From JAIVJN01 sp036732565 (lineage in GTDB: Bacteria; Acidobacteriota; Vicinamibacteria; Vicinamibacterales; UBA2999): a DNA stretch of 25,232 bases. The DNA lies in the NCBI GenBank assembly GCA_036732565.1, contig DAINCF010000027.1, positions 1-25,232 on the forward strand. Direction: 5' to 3'. A model generated the notes under the pieces. That model had not been told where the DNA came from. It did no database searches and saw nothing but the letters and a program-made list of their open reading frames with translations. Made by a program: the position numbers and the translations under genes. Position 1 is the first letter of the stretch. The number at the start of each line of letters is the position of its first letter. Below, in pieces: positions 8,541-16,294 of the stretch.

Positions 8541-8786
8541 ATGACCACGCTGAAAGATGCCGAAGCGGCCCGCGCTCTCCATGCGGAGCGCCTGCGGCGG
8601 CTCGGGGCTCACGCGATCATCGTGAAGCAGGTCAAACGCAAGGGCCGAAAAACGTTCGTCGTCCTCGCGCTCTTCGAACGCGTCATCCCGCGAGGCCTCA
8701 TCAAGAGACTGCCGATCGAACGGCGAGGCAAGCCGATCACCGTCGAGCTCGTGGCGAAGGCCTCGCCGCTGTTTCACCCTGACTGA
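8541..8786 (+). CDS. Small basic protein of unknown function
   Basis: This 81-residue protein is not recognised. The sequence is rich in Lys/Arg with a beta-rich look (HAIIVKQVKRKGRKTFVVLAL) and no Cys, signal peptide or membrane helix. It follows the peptidase gene by 12 bases with an AAGGGCGG ribosome site, so it belongs to the same operon. Its last 50 bases overlap the 3' end of the convergent gene on the other strand. It could be a partner or inhibitor of the peptidase, but nothing in the sequence shows that. Confidence 0.6.
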   Translation: MTTLKDAEAARALHAERLRRLGAHAIIVKQVKRKGRKTFVVLALFERVIPRGLIKRLPIERRGKPITVELVAKASPLFHPD

Positions 8787-10674
8787 TCTCCAGACGGGCC
8801 GTCCGGTCGAGGAGCATGTCGAGCGCTTCGACGACGAGCGCGGTGGTTGCAAGGCCGGAGGCATCCAGATCCGCGTGTTCTCCCGATGACGTTTCGAACG
8901 GCGTGGCGAGCCAGCGTCCGTCGCGTTGTTGGAGGAGCGACAAATGGGCAAGAGCCCGTGCGACGCTGGGGTGCGCAGGATCCCGTCCGCAGAGCGTTCG
9001 GCCCTTCAGCCAGAGGGCGATCTGGGCCGGTTCGCTGGGCACTGGGCGCTCCGAGTAGACGTAGGCGGCACGCTTAAGCATTTGGGCCGCGAGCGCTCGG
9101 CCCGGCGCGGCGGAATCGGCGACGGCCGCCAGGCCCTCGACCACACGGGTGGTGACCGTCAAATCGTCCATGCCGCCGGACCACCCGCCGCTCCATCGCT
9201 CGCGCCGTCGGAGCGCCCCCAAGATGCGATCGACACGAGGCTTGCGGGCGGGACCGGTCTCGACGCTCAGCAGCAACTCGAGGCCGGCGAGCTCGGGCGA
9301 CTCGCTCGTGCCGCGCACCACCTTGGTTGTCGCGGTCTCGAACCCGAGGCGGTGCAACGCGAGCTGCGATTGAAGGGCCGCTTCGCGCGCGTGACGAATC
9401 ACCGTCGCATCGCTCGATCGATGGGCGAGCCACCGTCTGGTTGCGCGTAGATCCTTGGGCGACTGACGGCGACCAGAGAGCGCGACCGCGATGCGCGGCG
9501 TCAGGATTTCGGGCGGGCAGCCCCGATCGCCGTCGGACCACGACCCGTCCCGTCCCCGTCGCGCGAGCAGGTAGTCGACACCGCGACGGCACATCCGCTC
9601 GACGCCGGCGCTGGTGACCGACGTGGCAGCCACGGCACGCTCGAGCATCGGCGCGAAATAGAAGGTCAGCGACGCGGCCGAGTCGCCCGGCCCGACCGCG
9701 ACCCAGACGGGAAGGAGCGGAATCTCGGAGGCGCCGAACACGCTCAGCATGCCGTACAGTGGGCTCAGATCGATTTTCGTGCGAGACGACAAGAACTTGA
9801 TGACTTCGAGCAGCGCGTCAGGGTGATTCAAGCGCCAGGCGTCGCAGTGGAGGAACAGCTTGTGGCGGCATCGCAGCGGATGCCCGGACAGGCTGGATTG
9901 AAGCAGCGTGCAGCGCGCGTTCCGGCTCGGCTGGACCCGCTGCCGCAAGTGGCTCATCAGCGCCTGGGCCGTGCCGAGGTCGTGGCCGGTGCCCAGCACC
10001 TCTCGCAGATCGACGAGCGGCTTCTCGAGATCGACCCACGCATAGAACTTGGTGCGATAGATGGCCGCACGCTCATCGAAGTCGTAGGCCACGCCGTGAT
10101 AGCGGTCTGGTCGTCGGCCGCCATCCCGCGTCAGCGTCTTGTCAATCGCGGCTGCCTGTCTTCGGAAGCGCCGCTCGAAGTCGTTGCGCGACAGACCGCC
10201 GATGAAGAAGTAGATCGACGACCGACGCCGGCCAGACGCGTAGCCGACGCCGTGATAGACCGGGCTTCTCAGCGTCGGCGGATTGATGCCCAGGTGATCC
10301 GTCAGCAGTTTCCCGATCGTCATCACCGGTGCGCCGGTGATCTCAACCGCGGCATCCCTGTAGCGGCTCCAGTTGCCGGCAAGCCACGATCGATGATCGG
10401 CGCGATCGGTGGCGTACCGGAACGAGGCGTGGCCGCGCTCGTCGATGGCGACCGACAGCTCCAGCGGTATACCGTGCGCGGTCAGATACGATGGCCAGTG
10501 CACGTGTTCGAGGTACCACGTCACCGGTTCGCGAATCGAAGCGGCCGCATCCGCGAGGACGTCGTCTCGAGCGCCTCCACTGATGAGGGCCCCTGACGCG
10601 GCGACGGCGTCGATCAACGCGTCGACCGCCGCTCTACGATTGATCGGAGACCGCGAGCGAGCGGCGCGCATCAT
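8737..10674 (-). CDS. Two-domain protein: ABBA-prenyltransferase-like plus terpene-cyclase-like toroid
   Basis: This 645-residue protein appears to join two terpene-related folds. Residues 50-340 resemble ABBA/DMATS-type aromatic prenyltransferases: GIPLELSVAI near 68, YHGVGYASG near 140, alternating strands YRTKFYAWVDL and SAASLTFYFAP, and a segment LYGMLSVFGASEIPLLP where such enzymes carry RLFG-like text. Residues 355-625 look like the alpha/alpha toroid of prenyltransferase and squalene-cyclase families, with QW-type repeats RRGRDGSWS, WSGGWSGG and QQRDGRW. A DxDD acid motif would fall near ADLDASGLATTAL, but it is degenerate, so cyclase activity is doubtful. The gene overlaps the 3' end of the radical SAM gene by 41 bases with no ribosome site of its own, so it is translationally coupled. 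It may alkylate the rSAM-modified peptide. The first-domain call is the less certain. Confidence 0.5.
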   Translation of the reverse strand: MMRAARSRSPINRRAAVDALIDAVAASGALISGGARDDVLADAAASIREPVTWYLEHVHWPSYLTAHGIPLELSVAIDERGHASFRYATDRADHRSWLAGNWSRYRDAAVEITGAPVMTIGKLLTDHLGINPPTLRSPVYHGVGYASGRRRSSIYFFIGGLSRNDFERRFRRQAAAIDKTLTRDGGRRPDRYHGVAYDFDERAAIYRTKFYAWVDLEKPLVDLREVLGTGHDLGTAQALMSHLRQRVQPSRNARCTLLQSSLSGHPLRCRHKLFLHCDAWRLNHPDALLEVIKFLSSRTKIDLSPLYGMLSVFGASEIPLLPVWVAVGPGDSAASLTFYFAPMLERAVAATSVTSAGVERMCRRGVDYLLARRGRDGSWSDGDRGCPPEILTPRIAVALSGRRQSPKDLRATRRWLAHRSSDATVIRHAREAALQSQLALHRLGFETATTKVVRGTSESPELAGLELLLSVETGPARKPRVDRILGALRRRERWSGGWSGGMDDLTVTTRVVEGLAAVADSAAPGRALAAQMLKRAAYVYSERPVPSEPAQIALWLKGRTLCGRDPAHPSVARALAHLSLLQQRDGRWLATPFETSSGEHADLDASGLATTALVVEALDMLLDRTARLEISQGETAARPSPRARR

Positions 10675-12052
10675 AGGCGAGGAGCGGCAGGATCTGTCCC
10701 ATGTGGGTCTTCGTCGTGGGACAGCGCTTCTCTTGATTGTCGATGCGCTCCAGCGGGCACAAGTTGCCTTGACAGGCGGGCCGAAAACTGCACGTCTGGC
10801 AGCCCGTGTCAGTTTCCTCTCCGGACCGCGTCCAGATCCGAACCAACTCGTCGTGCAGATTCAAGTTGCCCTCGCGATCGATTCGCCCGACGTGATTGCG
10901 CGGGTCGTTGAACGCGACGGTGCACTTGTAGACGATGCCGTCCGAGCCGATCACGAAATGCCTCGGATTGGCCGCGTAGCAGGCGCTTCCGAAGGGGCGC
11001 ATCCCTGAGGCCCACGTCTGCAGGCTGAACCCGGCGTCGAGCGCCATCGCCATCAGCGAGATCTCCTGCTGCTCCCCCTCTTCTCGCTCGCAAATGACCA
11101 GGTGCTGATCGTTTGGACCGCCCCACCGACCGATCGGGCGGAACCGCATCGAGAAACGCGGGTCACGGCCGAACTCGCGGCCCAGGGTCTGGATGAACGC
11201 TGGCATCAGCGGCAGGCTGGCGGGCGAGAAATTGACCCTGATCACGACGTGGAACCCGTCGGCATGATCGCGGAGGTGACACAGGTTCGAGAAGATGCGG
11301 TCGAACGTGTTGCCACCGCTGACGAGCCGGCGCGTGTCCTTGTGAGACTCGGACGGACCGTCAAGGGTGATTTGGTAGCGGCTGACGCCGGCCGCGATGC
11401 ACCGCGCGGCGCGCTGCGCATCCAGAAGATACCCGTTGGTCGTCATCTCGGACGCGAACGCGACGTCGTTGGCTGCGCAAATCTCGCGCACGCGGGTTGC
11501 CACCTTCTCGACGATCGGGAAGGCCAGGAGTGGCTCGCCGCCGAACCAGCCGAGCGACAGCTTGCGCAGCGTGGGCGCGCGGCGCTGCACCAGCGCAATC
11601 ACGCCTTCGACCACGTCCGGATGCATCCCGTTTTTCGCGAAGTCCTCGTAGCAATAGGTGCACCGGAAATTGCAGTTCTCATGCGGGAGCAACATCAGCG
11701 CGAGGCTCTCGTCGCTCTCGAACGGAATCTCGTGGAGCTGCGCCGCCACCGCCAGCTCGTCGCGACTGGACGGGACTACGAGTCCCTGTTCGCTGAGGTA
11801 CTTCGCCAGCGCGCCTCGGGGCGGTTGCCGCCCTTCGAGGATCTCGGTCACCCGCTCCGCAAGCCGACCTCGAAACTCGACAAGGGCGCTCGTGAAGCTG
11901 TTGAACACCAGCAGGGCGTTGCGCTCGTCGCGGGTGTAGGTGTTGAAACGCGAGGGGCGTAGCGCGGATCCGGCGGAGGCACCCAAGCGAGTGCGACGGC
12001 GACTCGACTTCGCCACACTCCGGGCGCGCGGCGTAACCGCCGTTTTGGGCAT
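10634..12052 (-). CDS. Radical SAM/SPASM peptide maturase
   Basis: This 472-residue enzyme should bind one S-adenosylmethionine-cleaving 4Fe-4S cluster through Cys127-x3-Cys131-x2-Cys134 and auxiliary clusters through the SPASM cysteines (358, 377, 418, 421, 427, 432, 444). WFGGEP at 169-174 is the SAM-binding GGE motif, and EMTTNGYLLD and YQITLDGP are further barrel landmarks. The first 110 residues look like the N-terminal substrate-engaging region common in peptide-modifying members of this family. Such enzymes install thioether or carbon-carbon crosslinks in RiPP precursors. I start at ATG 12052, preceded by GGAG at a 10-base spacing; a longer frame would run through the small gene upstream. 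That small gene, 35 bases away, encodes the likely substrate. Confidence 0.88.
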   Translation of the reverse strand: MPKTAVTPRARSVAKSSRRRTRLGASAGSALRPSRFNTYTRDERNALLVFNSFTSALVEFRGRLAERVTEILEGRQPPRGALAKYLSEQGLVVPSSRDELAVAAQLHEIPFESDESLALMLLPHENCNFRCTYCYEDFAKNGMHPDVVEGVIALVQRRAPTLRKLSLGWFGGEPLLAFPIVEKVATRVREICAANDVAFASEMTTNGYLLDAQRAARCIAAGVSRYQITLDGPSESHKDTRRLVSGGNTFDRIFSNLCHLRDHADGFHVVIRVNFSPASLPLMPAFIQTLGREFGRDPRFSMRFRPIGRWGGPNDQHLVICEREEGEQQEISLMAMALDAGFSLQTWASGMRPFGSACYAANPRHFVIGSDGIVYKCTVAFNDPRNHVGRIDREGNLNLHDELVRIWTRSGEETDTGCQTCSFRPACQGNLCPLERIDNQEKRCPTTKTHMGQILPLLAYDARRSLAVSDQS

Positions 12053-12087
12053 GACACGAATTCTCCGCGCCACGGGCGAGGGGGCGT

Positions 12088-12435
12088 CTACCAGCCGGAG
12101 GTGGTCCCGCCTCCGCTGCCGCAGCTGCATCCGCCGTTCGAATCGTAGAACTCGGTCTCCCGTACGGCTTCGATGCCGCTCGGAATCTTGATCAGCTTGC
12201 GGACCGTCTTCTTGTCGTTGTTGACGATGGCGTAGTCGACCTTGGCCGACCATAACGCGATCGCCTCGCGCCCCACCACTGGCTTGCGCGCTTGCTTGAG
12301 TGCCGCCACGACCTCGAGCACTTCGGCGAGCCGTTCCTTCTTCAGGGGCTTGCCAGCGAAGAATCTCGCAGCCTTGTTGGCGGTCTTGGTGACCGAGGCT
12401 TTCTCGGCGGGTGTCAGTTTCGTGGTCCTGGCCAT
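12088..12435 (-). CDS. Candidate RiPP precursor with Gly/Cys-rich C-terminus (substrate of radical SAM enzyme)
   Basis: This 115-residue protein has the build of a precursor peptide. Residues 1-95 are Lys/Ala-rich and mostly helical with no Cys, and would be the leader. The tail from about residue 96 is FYDSNGGCSCGSGGGTTSGW, with two cysteines (103 and 105) in a Gly/Ser/Thr-rich run ending in Gly-Trp. This fits a substrate for thioether or aromatic crosslinking by the SPASM enzyme encoded 35 bases downstream. The start at 12435 is chosen for its GGAAGG ribosome site seven bases upstream; a longer frame to 12519 is possible but lacks one. A sigma70-like promoter lies about 115 bases upstream. 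I do not recognise a named precursor family. The leader is long for a RiPP, so an ordinary small protein with a tail cannot be ruled out. Confidence 0.65.
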   Translation of the reverse strand: MARTTKLTPAEKASVTKTANKAARFFAGKPLKKERLAEVLEVVAALKQARKPVVGREAIALWSAKVDYAIVNNDKKTVRKLIKIPSGIEAVRETEFYDSNGGCSCGSGGGTTSGW

Positions 12436-12752
12436 TGGCGCTGCCTTCCGGGCAAAGAGAGAACCCTCGTAGGGATCCACCGCTGGCGGCACTGCAAGCT
12501 CAAGCGTTGACGCCAGCACTGTGTCGACGATCGCGCAAAATCGGCCGGAGAATATCGTTGCCGTCGAACGAGGTCAAGATTCTTTTTCGGGCCAGCCTTC
12601 TTCGTCGTCGCCGTGTTCCGGTTGATGTCGTGCGCAGAGCTCATTCCCTGTCCGAAGTACTTGACTTTTTACGGGACGCCACCCAAAGTTCAGGAATTCA
12701 CGGACGGGTCGAGGCGGATCGACACGCAGTCCTTTCCGAGAAGGAGCCAGAG
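12436..12752. other. Divergent intergenic control region
   Basis: This 317-base gap separates the two outward-facing precursor genes and is noticeably more AT-rich in places than its surroundings (for instance 12540-12600 and 12655-12700). It holds a good minus-strand promoter (separate entry). On the plus strand TTGACT at 12661-12666 could be a -35, but only a poor CAAAGT lies at -10 distance. The ribosome site AAGGAG for the plus-strand precursor is at 12741-12746. Confidence 0.6.
12549..12577 (-). promoter_or_regulatory. Sigma70-like promoter for the radical SAM operon
   Basis: On the minus strand TTGACC (12577-12572), a 17-base spacer, and TATTCT (12554-12549) match both consensus hexamers at the ideal distance. 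Transcription would begin near 12542 and give an untranslated leader of about 107 bases before the precursor gene at 12435. This is the best promoter match in the window. Confidence 0.5.
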
Positions 12753-13016
12753 ATGTCACCAGTAGATGTACCGACGCTCAGTGCAGAAGCCAAGCAGCGT
12801 CTCGAGGCGGTGCTCGCGCGCGCGGCCGAAGACATCGCGTTTCGCAACCAACTGCTGCGCGATCCGACCGAGGCGTTGTCGAACTCGGGACTCGGTGCCG
12901 ATGAGATCCGAGTGCTCAGCTCGATGCGGCGCGTCGCGTTGGAGGAGTGGGGACTCGACGTCAGGCGCTTTCGAGCGTTCCTGAGGGACAATGGCACCAA
13001 AGTTACGAATCAATGA
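12753..13016 (+). CDS. Candidate RiPP precursor with borosin-binding/NHLP-like leader
   Basis: This 87-residue protein has an acidic helical leader typical of split-borosin and nitrile-hydratase-like precursors: FRNQLLRDPTEALSNSGL at residues 30-47, then GADEIRVLSS, which follows the common pattern of a Phe/Leu face, Asp-Pro, Ala-Leu, Gly-Leu and a Glu helix. The remaining C-terminus, EEWGLDVRRFRAFLRDNGTK to the end VTNQ, would hold the core; it has no Cys and few Ser/Thr. ATG 12753 has an AAGGAG ribosome site. The stop codon overlaps the methyltransferase start (ATGA), so precursor and enzyme are translated as a coupled pair, as expected for a split borosin. The family is recognised from pattern memory only, and the exact core cannot be set from sequence. 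Confidence 0.75.
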   Translation: MSPVDVPTLSAEAKQRLEAVLARAAEDIAFRNQLLRDPTEALSNSGLGADEIRVLSSMRRVALEEWGLDVRRFRAFLRDNGTKVTNQ

Positions 13017-13759
13017 GCACAGGGCGGAGGCGAGAGCTCTACCTGATGGGCGCCGGCATCCGCGGCGCCCTTCACTTCACGACTGAAACGCTCCAGGCGA
13101 TTCGACACTGTCACGTTGTCTTTACACTGCTCGACGATCTGGCCGTGCTCGAGTACGTCCGGCAGCTGGGTCCGACCGTCGTCGACCTCGCGTCCCTCTA
13201 CACCGACTCCACCTCGCGACCTGTCATCTACCGCAGAATCTCCGAGCAGCTGATTGCCGCCACGGCCGAGCACGAGGTCGTCGGGTTCCTCGTCCATGGG
13301 CATCCACTCTTCCTGGTCTCGGCATCGGAGTACACGCTGGATCTGGCCAGGACCGCTCAGGTCGACGTCCACATCCTTCCCGGCGTGAGCTCGTTCGACA
13401 CGATCCTGTGTGATCTCGCCGTCGACCACGGATACGGCATGCAGCTGTTCGAAGCGACGACGCTCGTCAAGAATGGGTGGCGTCCCAATCCGGCCCTTCC
13501 GACGCTGATCTTCCAGCTCGCGACGCTGATGACCGAAAACGTCGTGCGAGACGTCCGCGGCTGCGAGAGCTTGAGAGTGCTGGTCGATCTGCTGACGCCG
13601 CTGTACCCGGCGGGCCATCGCTGTACTGTTGTGCATTCGGCCGCGCAGCTGTTGGAGCCCCCGACGAGGGTCACGATCGCCCTCGCGGAGCTGTGCTCGA
13701 ATGATGAGATCGAACTGTGGACGAGGCCGACGCTCTATGTTCCCGCTTGTCCTGCCTAG
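13013..13759 (+). CDS. Tetrapyrrole-methylase-fold SAM methyltransferase, split-borosin N-methyltransferase-like
   Basis: This 248-residue enzyme has the tetrapyrrole-methylase fold used by borosin backbone alpha-N-methyltransferases. The N-terminal LYLMGAGIRGALHFT glycine loop, VVFTLLDD near 35-42, GFLVHGHPLF near 91-100, the ILPGVSSFDTILCDLAVD segment near 121-138, LFEATTLV near 145 and TRPTLYVPA near 237 line up in order with what I recall of split-borosin enzymes. Tyr63, Arg69 and Tyr73 lie where those enzymes have catalytic Tyr and Arg residues. It is much shorter than fused fungal borosins and carries no core peptide; the separate gene just upstream supplies one. It overlaps that gene by 4 bases and the next by 23. 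Cobalamin or sirohaem methylation is unlikely, as no tetrapyrrole genes are near. Its peptide role is inferred from context. Confidence 0.78.
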   Translation: MSTGRRRELYLMGAGIRGALHFTTETLQAIRHCHVVFTLLDDLAVLEYVRQLGPTVVDLASLYTDSTSRPVIYRRISEQLIAATAEHEVVGFLVHGHPLFLVSASEYTLDLARTAQVDVHILPGVSSFDTILCDLAVDHGYGMQLFEATTLVKNGWRPNPALPTLIFQLATLMTENVVRDVRGCESLRVLVDLLTPLYPAGHRCTVVHSAAQLLEPPTRVTIALAELCSNDEIELWTRPTLYVPACPA

Positions 13760-14435
13760 CGATCGCGACTGTCGGGACTATCGCGAGAACGGCTTCGTGG
13801 CCTTCCCGCGGTTTGCCGACGCGACCGAGGTCGAGGCGCTGACCGCCGAGGTCGAGCGTCTGGCCGGTGTCTGGACCGCCGACAGCCTCTTTGGCTGTGT
13901 ACGGGACCGGTCGGGGGTGCCGGTGGTGATGAATCGCCTCGACAAAGAGAGCGACCTGCTGTTTGACATGGCGCGCGACCCGCGCTTGAACCAGGCGGCG
14001 GAGCGGCTCCTCGGTTCCCCTGCCGTGAGTTTGCACGTCGAGTACTTCGCCAACACCGGGACCCCGGTGCCGGCCCATCAGGATCACCGCTCGTATTTCG
14101 ATCACTTTCAGGATGAATCGGCCGTGGCGCTCTGGATCGCCTTGGACCAGGTTGGCTCGGATTCCGGGGGGCTGGAATTCGGTCTGCCCTATCACGCACG
14201 GCTCCTGCCGCATATTGACTCGAGCGCGTTTCATTTCGATTGCGAGGTCGCGTCATTCGAGGGGCTCACGTTCGAGCGGATCGAAATCGGCCGTGGAGGC
14301 TGTATCGCGCACAGCTCCTACTCGGTGCATCGCACGCACGCGAACACCAGCGGCAGGCCGCGTCGCGCCGTGGTGTTCAACTACCGCTCGTCCTCCTACC
14401 GTGCCTTTCAACGCCCCGCTTCACCGTCGGCCTGA
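13737..14435 (+). CDS. PhyH-type Fe(II)/2-oxoglutarate dioxygenase
   Basis: This 232-residue protein resembles the phytanoyl-CoA dioxygenase family, whose bacterial members hydroxylate or rearrange many natural products. The iron triad is likely His114, Asp116 (AHQDHRSYF) and His198 (SVHRTHANTSGRPRRA), with Arg207-Arg210 placed to bind 2-oxoglutarate. The N-terminal YRENGFVAFPRFADATEVEAL is the usual family opening. ATG 13737 has a GACGAGG site and lies inside the methyltransferase 3' end, so it is coupled to it. Its position between the methyltransferase and TfuA genes suggests that it hydroxylates the same peptide. The family is confident; the substrate is inferred. Confidence 0.83.
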   Translation: MFPLVLPSDRDCRDYRENGFVAFPRFADATEVEALTAEVERLAGVWTADSLFGCVRDRSGVPVVMNRLDKESDLLFDMARDPRLNQAAERLLGSPAVSLHVEYFANTGTPVPAHQDHRSYFDHFQDESAVALWIALDQVGSDSGGLEFGLPYHARLLPHIDSSAFHFDCEVASFEGLTFERIEIGRGGCIAHSSYSVHRTHANTSGRPRRAVVFNYRSSSYRAFQRPASPSA

Positions 14436-15102
14436 GCGGTTCGCCGTTTTCGTCGGTCCCTCGTGCGCGCGTGAGCTCGTCGGCCAGTACCTGTCCGCAG
14501 ACTTCTTTCCGCCAGCATCTCGCGGCGATCTGGCGAGCGCGGTTCGGCGCGGCTATGACGGCTTCGTTCTGATCGATGGCTACATGGTCACGCGCTATTC
14601 CCCCTCGCCTCAGGAAGTCTTCGACGTCCTCGCAACGGGAGCGCCCGTCTTCGGTGCCTCGAGCGTCGGCGCTCTACGCGCGGTAGAGTTACGGGCGTTC
14701 GGGATGGTCGGCGTCGGCTGGGTCTACCGAGGCTATCTGTCGGGCCGACTCGACCGCGATGACGATCTGGTCAGCACCATCGATCCCGACCAGGGTGACC
14801 GGGCGATGTCGATTCCGCTGGTCCGCATTCGATACGCGGTGGCGATGCTGCAGGCCAAGGGCCGCGTGTCTCAGCGCGCGGGCGCGCAACTCATCGATGC
14901 TCTCGGCGCTGACTACTTTCCCCGCCGCTCGGCGTCGCGCGTGCTGGTACACGCCCAGTCGATCGGGATCGATGACGACACGGCGCGCGAGCTGCTCTCG
15001 CCGGCCTTCGACGTGAAAGCGCTCGACGCGATTGCGTGCCTCCGCGTCGCTGGCATCGCGACAGGGTGTTCTCGTGCCTCATCTCGAATCGCTGCTTGGT
15101 AG
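14401..15102 (+). CDS. tfuA: TfuA-like RiPP maturation protein
   Basis: This 233-residue protein matches the TfuA family. The landmarks are FVGPSCARELV, FFPPASRGDLASAV, GFVLIDGYMV, GAPVFGASSVGALRAVEL, FGMVGVGWVYRGY and DRDDDLV, in the standard order. TfuA proteins work with YcaO enzymes and help convert backbone amides to thioamides (as in thioviridamide-like peptides) or aid azoline formation. The start is set at GTG 14401, 35 bases inside the PhyH gene; no later in-frame start precedes the conserved GPS motif. It overlaps the YcaO gene by 29 to 71 bases depending on that gene's start. The pairing with YcaO confirms the assignment. Confidence 0.88.
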   Translation: MPFNAPLHRRPERFAVFVGPSCARELVGQYLSADFFPPASRGDLASAVRRGYDGFVLIDGYMVTRYSPSPQEVFDVLATGAPVFGASSVGALRAVELRAFGMVGVGWVYRGYLSGRLDRDDDLVSTIDPDQGDRAMSIPLVRIRYAVAMLQAKGRVSQRAGAQLIDALGADYFPRRSASRVLVHAQSIGIDDDTARELLSPAFDVKALDAIACLRVAGIATGCSRASSRIAAW

Positions 15103-16294
15103 GCTCGACGAGTTCGGAATCACGCGGCTCGCAGACATTTCCGGGCTCGATCGGCTCGGAATTCCGGTCCATTCCTGCGTCAAGCCTGGCACCACCGACG
15201 CCATCTGGGTGTACAGCGGCAAGGGGATGACCGCCGAGCAGTCGAAGACGTGCGCGATCATGGAGTGTCTCGAACGCACGGCGGCATTGTGGGATGCGTC
15301 CCGAGTGACGTGCTGCAGCAGGGACGCGTTGGCCGAACACGAGGTGTGGCTGCCCGACTGGTTCACCGAGCGGCATCGCGATCAGCCGGAGACCGAGTGG
15401 GTGATCGCTCGCCAGCTCGGCGCCGGACGCGCGGTGTGGGTGCCGGCGGATCTCGTCTTCAGCGGGCGGCGCCCGTCGGGCCCGTGTCCCGCCTCATTCG
15501 TCGTCTCCACCACCAACGGGCTCGGGGCCGGCTTCACCGTACTGGACGCGATCACCCACGCGCTTCGGGAGATTATCGAACGGGACGTCGTTTCGTGCGC
15601 GGAGATGACACTGCACTTCCTGGGACGGGCACGACTGAACGATCTCGCGGAGCGCCTCGGCATCGGGTGGCGCTGCGAGGTGCCGTTGGCCGCCGAGCGC
15701 GACGACGTCCTGGACGTGGATCCGCAGACCCTGCCGCCCACGGCTCGTCGATTGCACGAACGATTCAGCGGCGCCGGTCTCGAGGTCCGCATCAAGTACC
15801 TCGCCGGCGACATCGGCGTGCCGGTGTTCGCGTCCGCGTGCCACGAGGAAGTGGCGTTCAACAGTTTCTTGGCAACCGCCGGTTTCGGCGCGCATCGCGA
15901 TGCGGAGATGGCGCTGTGCGGATCGCTGCTCGAGGTCGCCCAGTCGCGCGCGACCGATCTCCAGGGCTCCCGTGAGGACTGTGGTGTCGATGAGAAATCG
16001 CGATGGGAATCGGGCGCGGAGTCGCATTGGCTGCTGGCGCCGGCACGACGACAGGTGTCGTTCCAGGAGCTGGCTCCAGCGGCCGCGGACACCGCGCACA
16101 CCGTCAGCGATTTGCGCTGGTACGTACGGCGTCTTCGCTCCGTCGGCTTGTCGCAGATTGCGTATGTGACGTTTCCGCGCTACGCGGGCATCTACGTCGT
16201 CCGTGTGCTCGTGCCGGGCATTGAGACGTGGCACGCGTCCGGCGGCGAGTCGGTGCCGGGCCCACGCATGCGAGACCTGCTCGGCGTTGTATGA
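15032..16294 (+). CDS. YcaO cyclodehydratase/thioamidase
   Basis: YcaO enzymes use ATP to activate a peptide backbone amide, giving azolines, or thioamides when paired with TfuA. The ATP/Mg site is readable: SGKGMTAEQ at about 62-70 with Glu78 and Glu81 after it, and a second helix THALREIIERD near 175-185 with the expected glutamates. TNGLGAG at 161-167 is also conserved. Counted from TTG 15032 it has 420 residues; GTG 15074 gives 406 and loses nothing conserved, so the start is uncertain. No ThiF/E1-like partner or dehydrogenase is in the window, which favours the TfuA-dependent thioamide route over thiazole/oxazole formation. It ends in the ATGA overlap with the next gene. Thioamidation is inferred from the pair; the family call is firm. 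Confidence 0.9.
   Translation: MRASASLASRQGVLVPHLESLLGRLDEFGITRLADISGLDRLGIPVHSCVKPGTTDAIWVYSGKGMTAEQSKTCAIMECLERTAALWDASRVTCCSRDALAEHEVWLPDWFTERHRDQPETEWVIARQLGAGRAVWVPADLVFSGRRPSGPCPASFVVSTTNGLGAGFTVLDAITHALREIIERDVVSCAEMTLHFLGRARLNDLAERLGIGWRCEVPLAAERDDVLDVDPQTLPPTARRLHERFSGAGLEVRIKYLAGDIGVPVFASACHEEVAFNSFLATAGFGAHRDAEMALCGSLLEVAQSRATDLQGSREDCGVDEKSRWESGAESHWLLAPARRQVSFQELAPAAADTAHTVSDLRWYVRRLRSVGLSQIAYVTFPRYAGIYVVRVLVPGIETWHASGGESVPGPRMRDLLGVV

Noticed and set aside
12436..12519. Longer form of the radical SAM-linked precursor starting at 12519
   Set aside because: The internal start at 12435 has the ribosome site and the 28 extra residues add nothing recognisable; not fully excluded.
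12411..12752. Upstream extension of the borosin-like precursor into the intergenic region
   Set aside because: ATG 12753 has a strong ribosome site and gives a normal-length leader; the extension covers the promoter region and has no leader-like sequence.
15032..16294. Thiazole/oxazole-forming (TOMM) cyclodehydratase cluster
   Set aside because: No ThiF/E1-like partner or flavin dehydrogenase is present and neither adjacent precursor core is rich in Cys/Ser/Thr except the radical SAM-linked one; TfuA favours thioamide chemistry.
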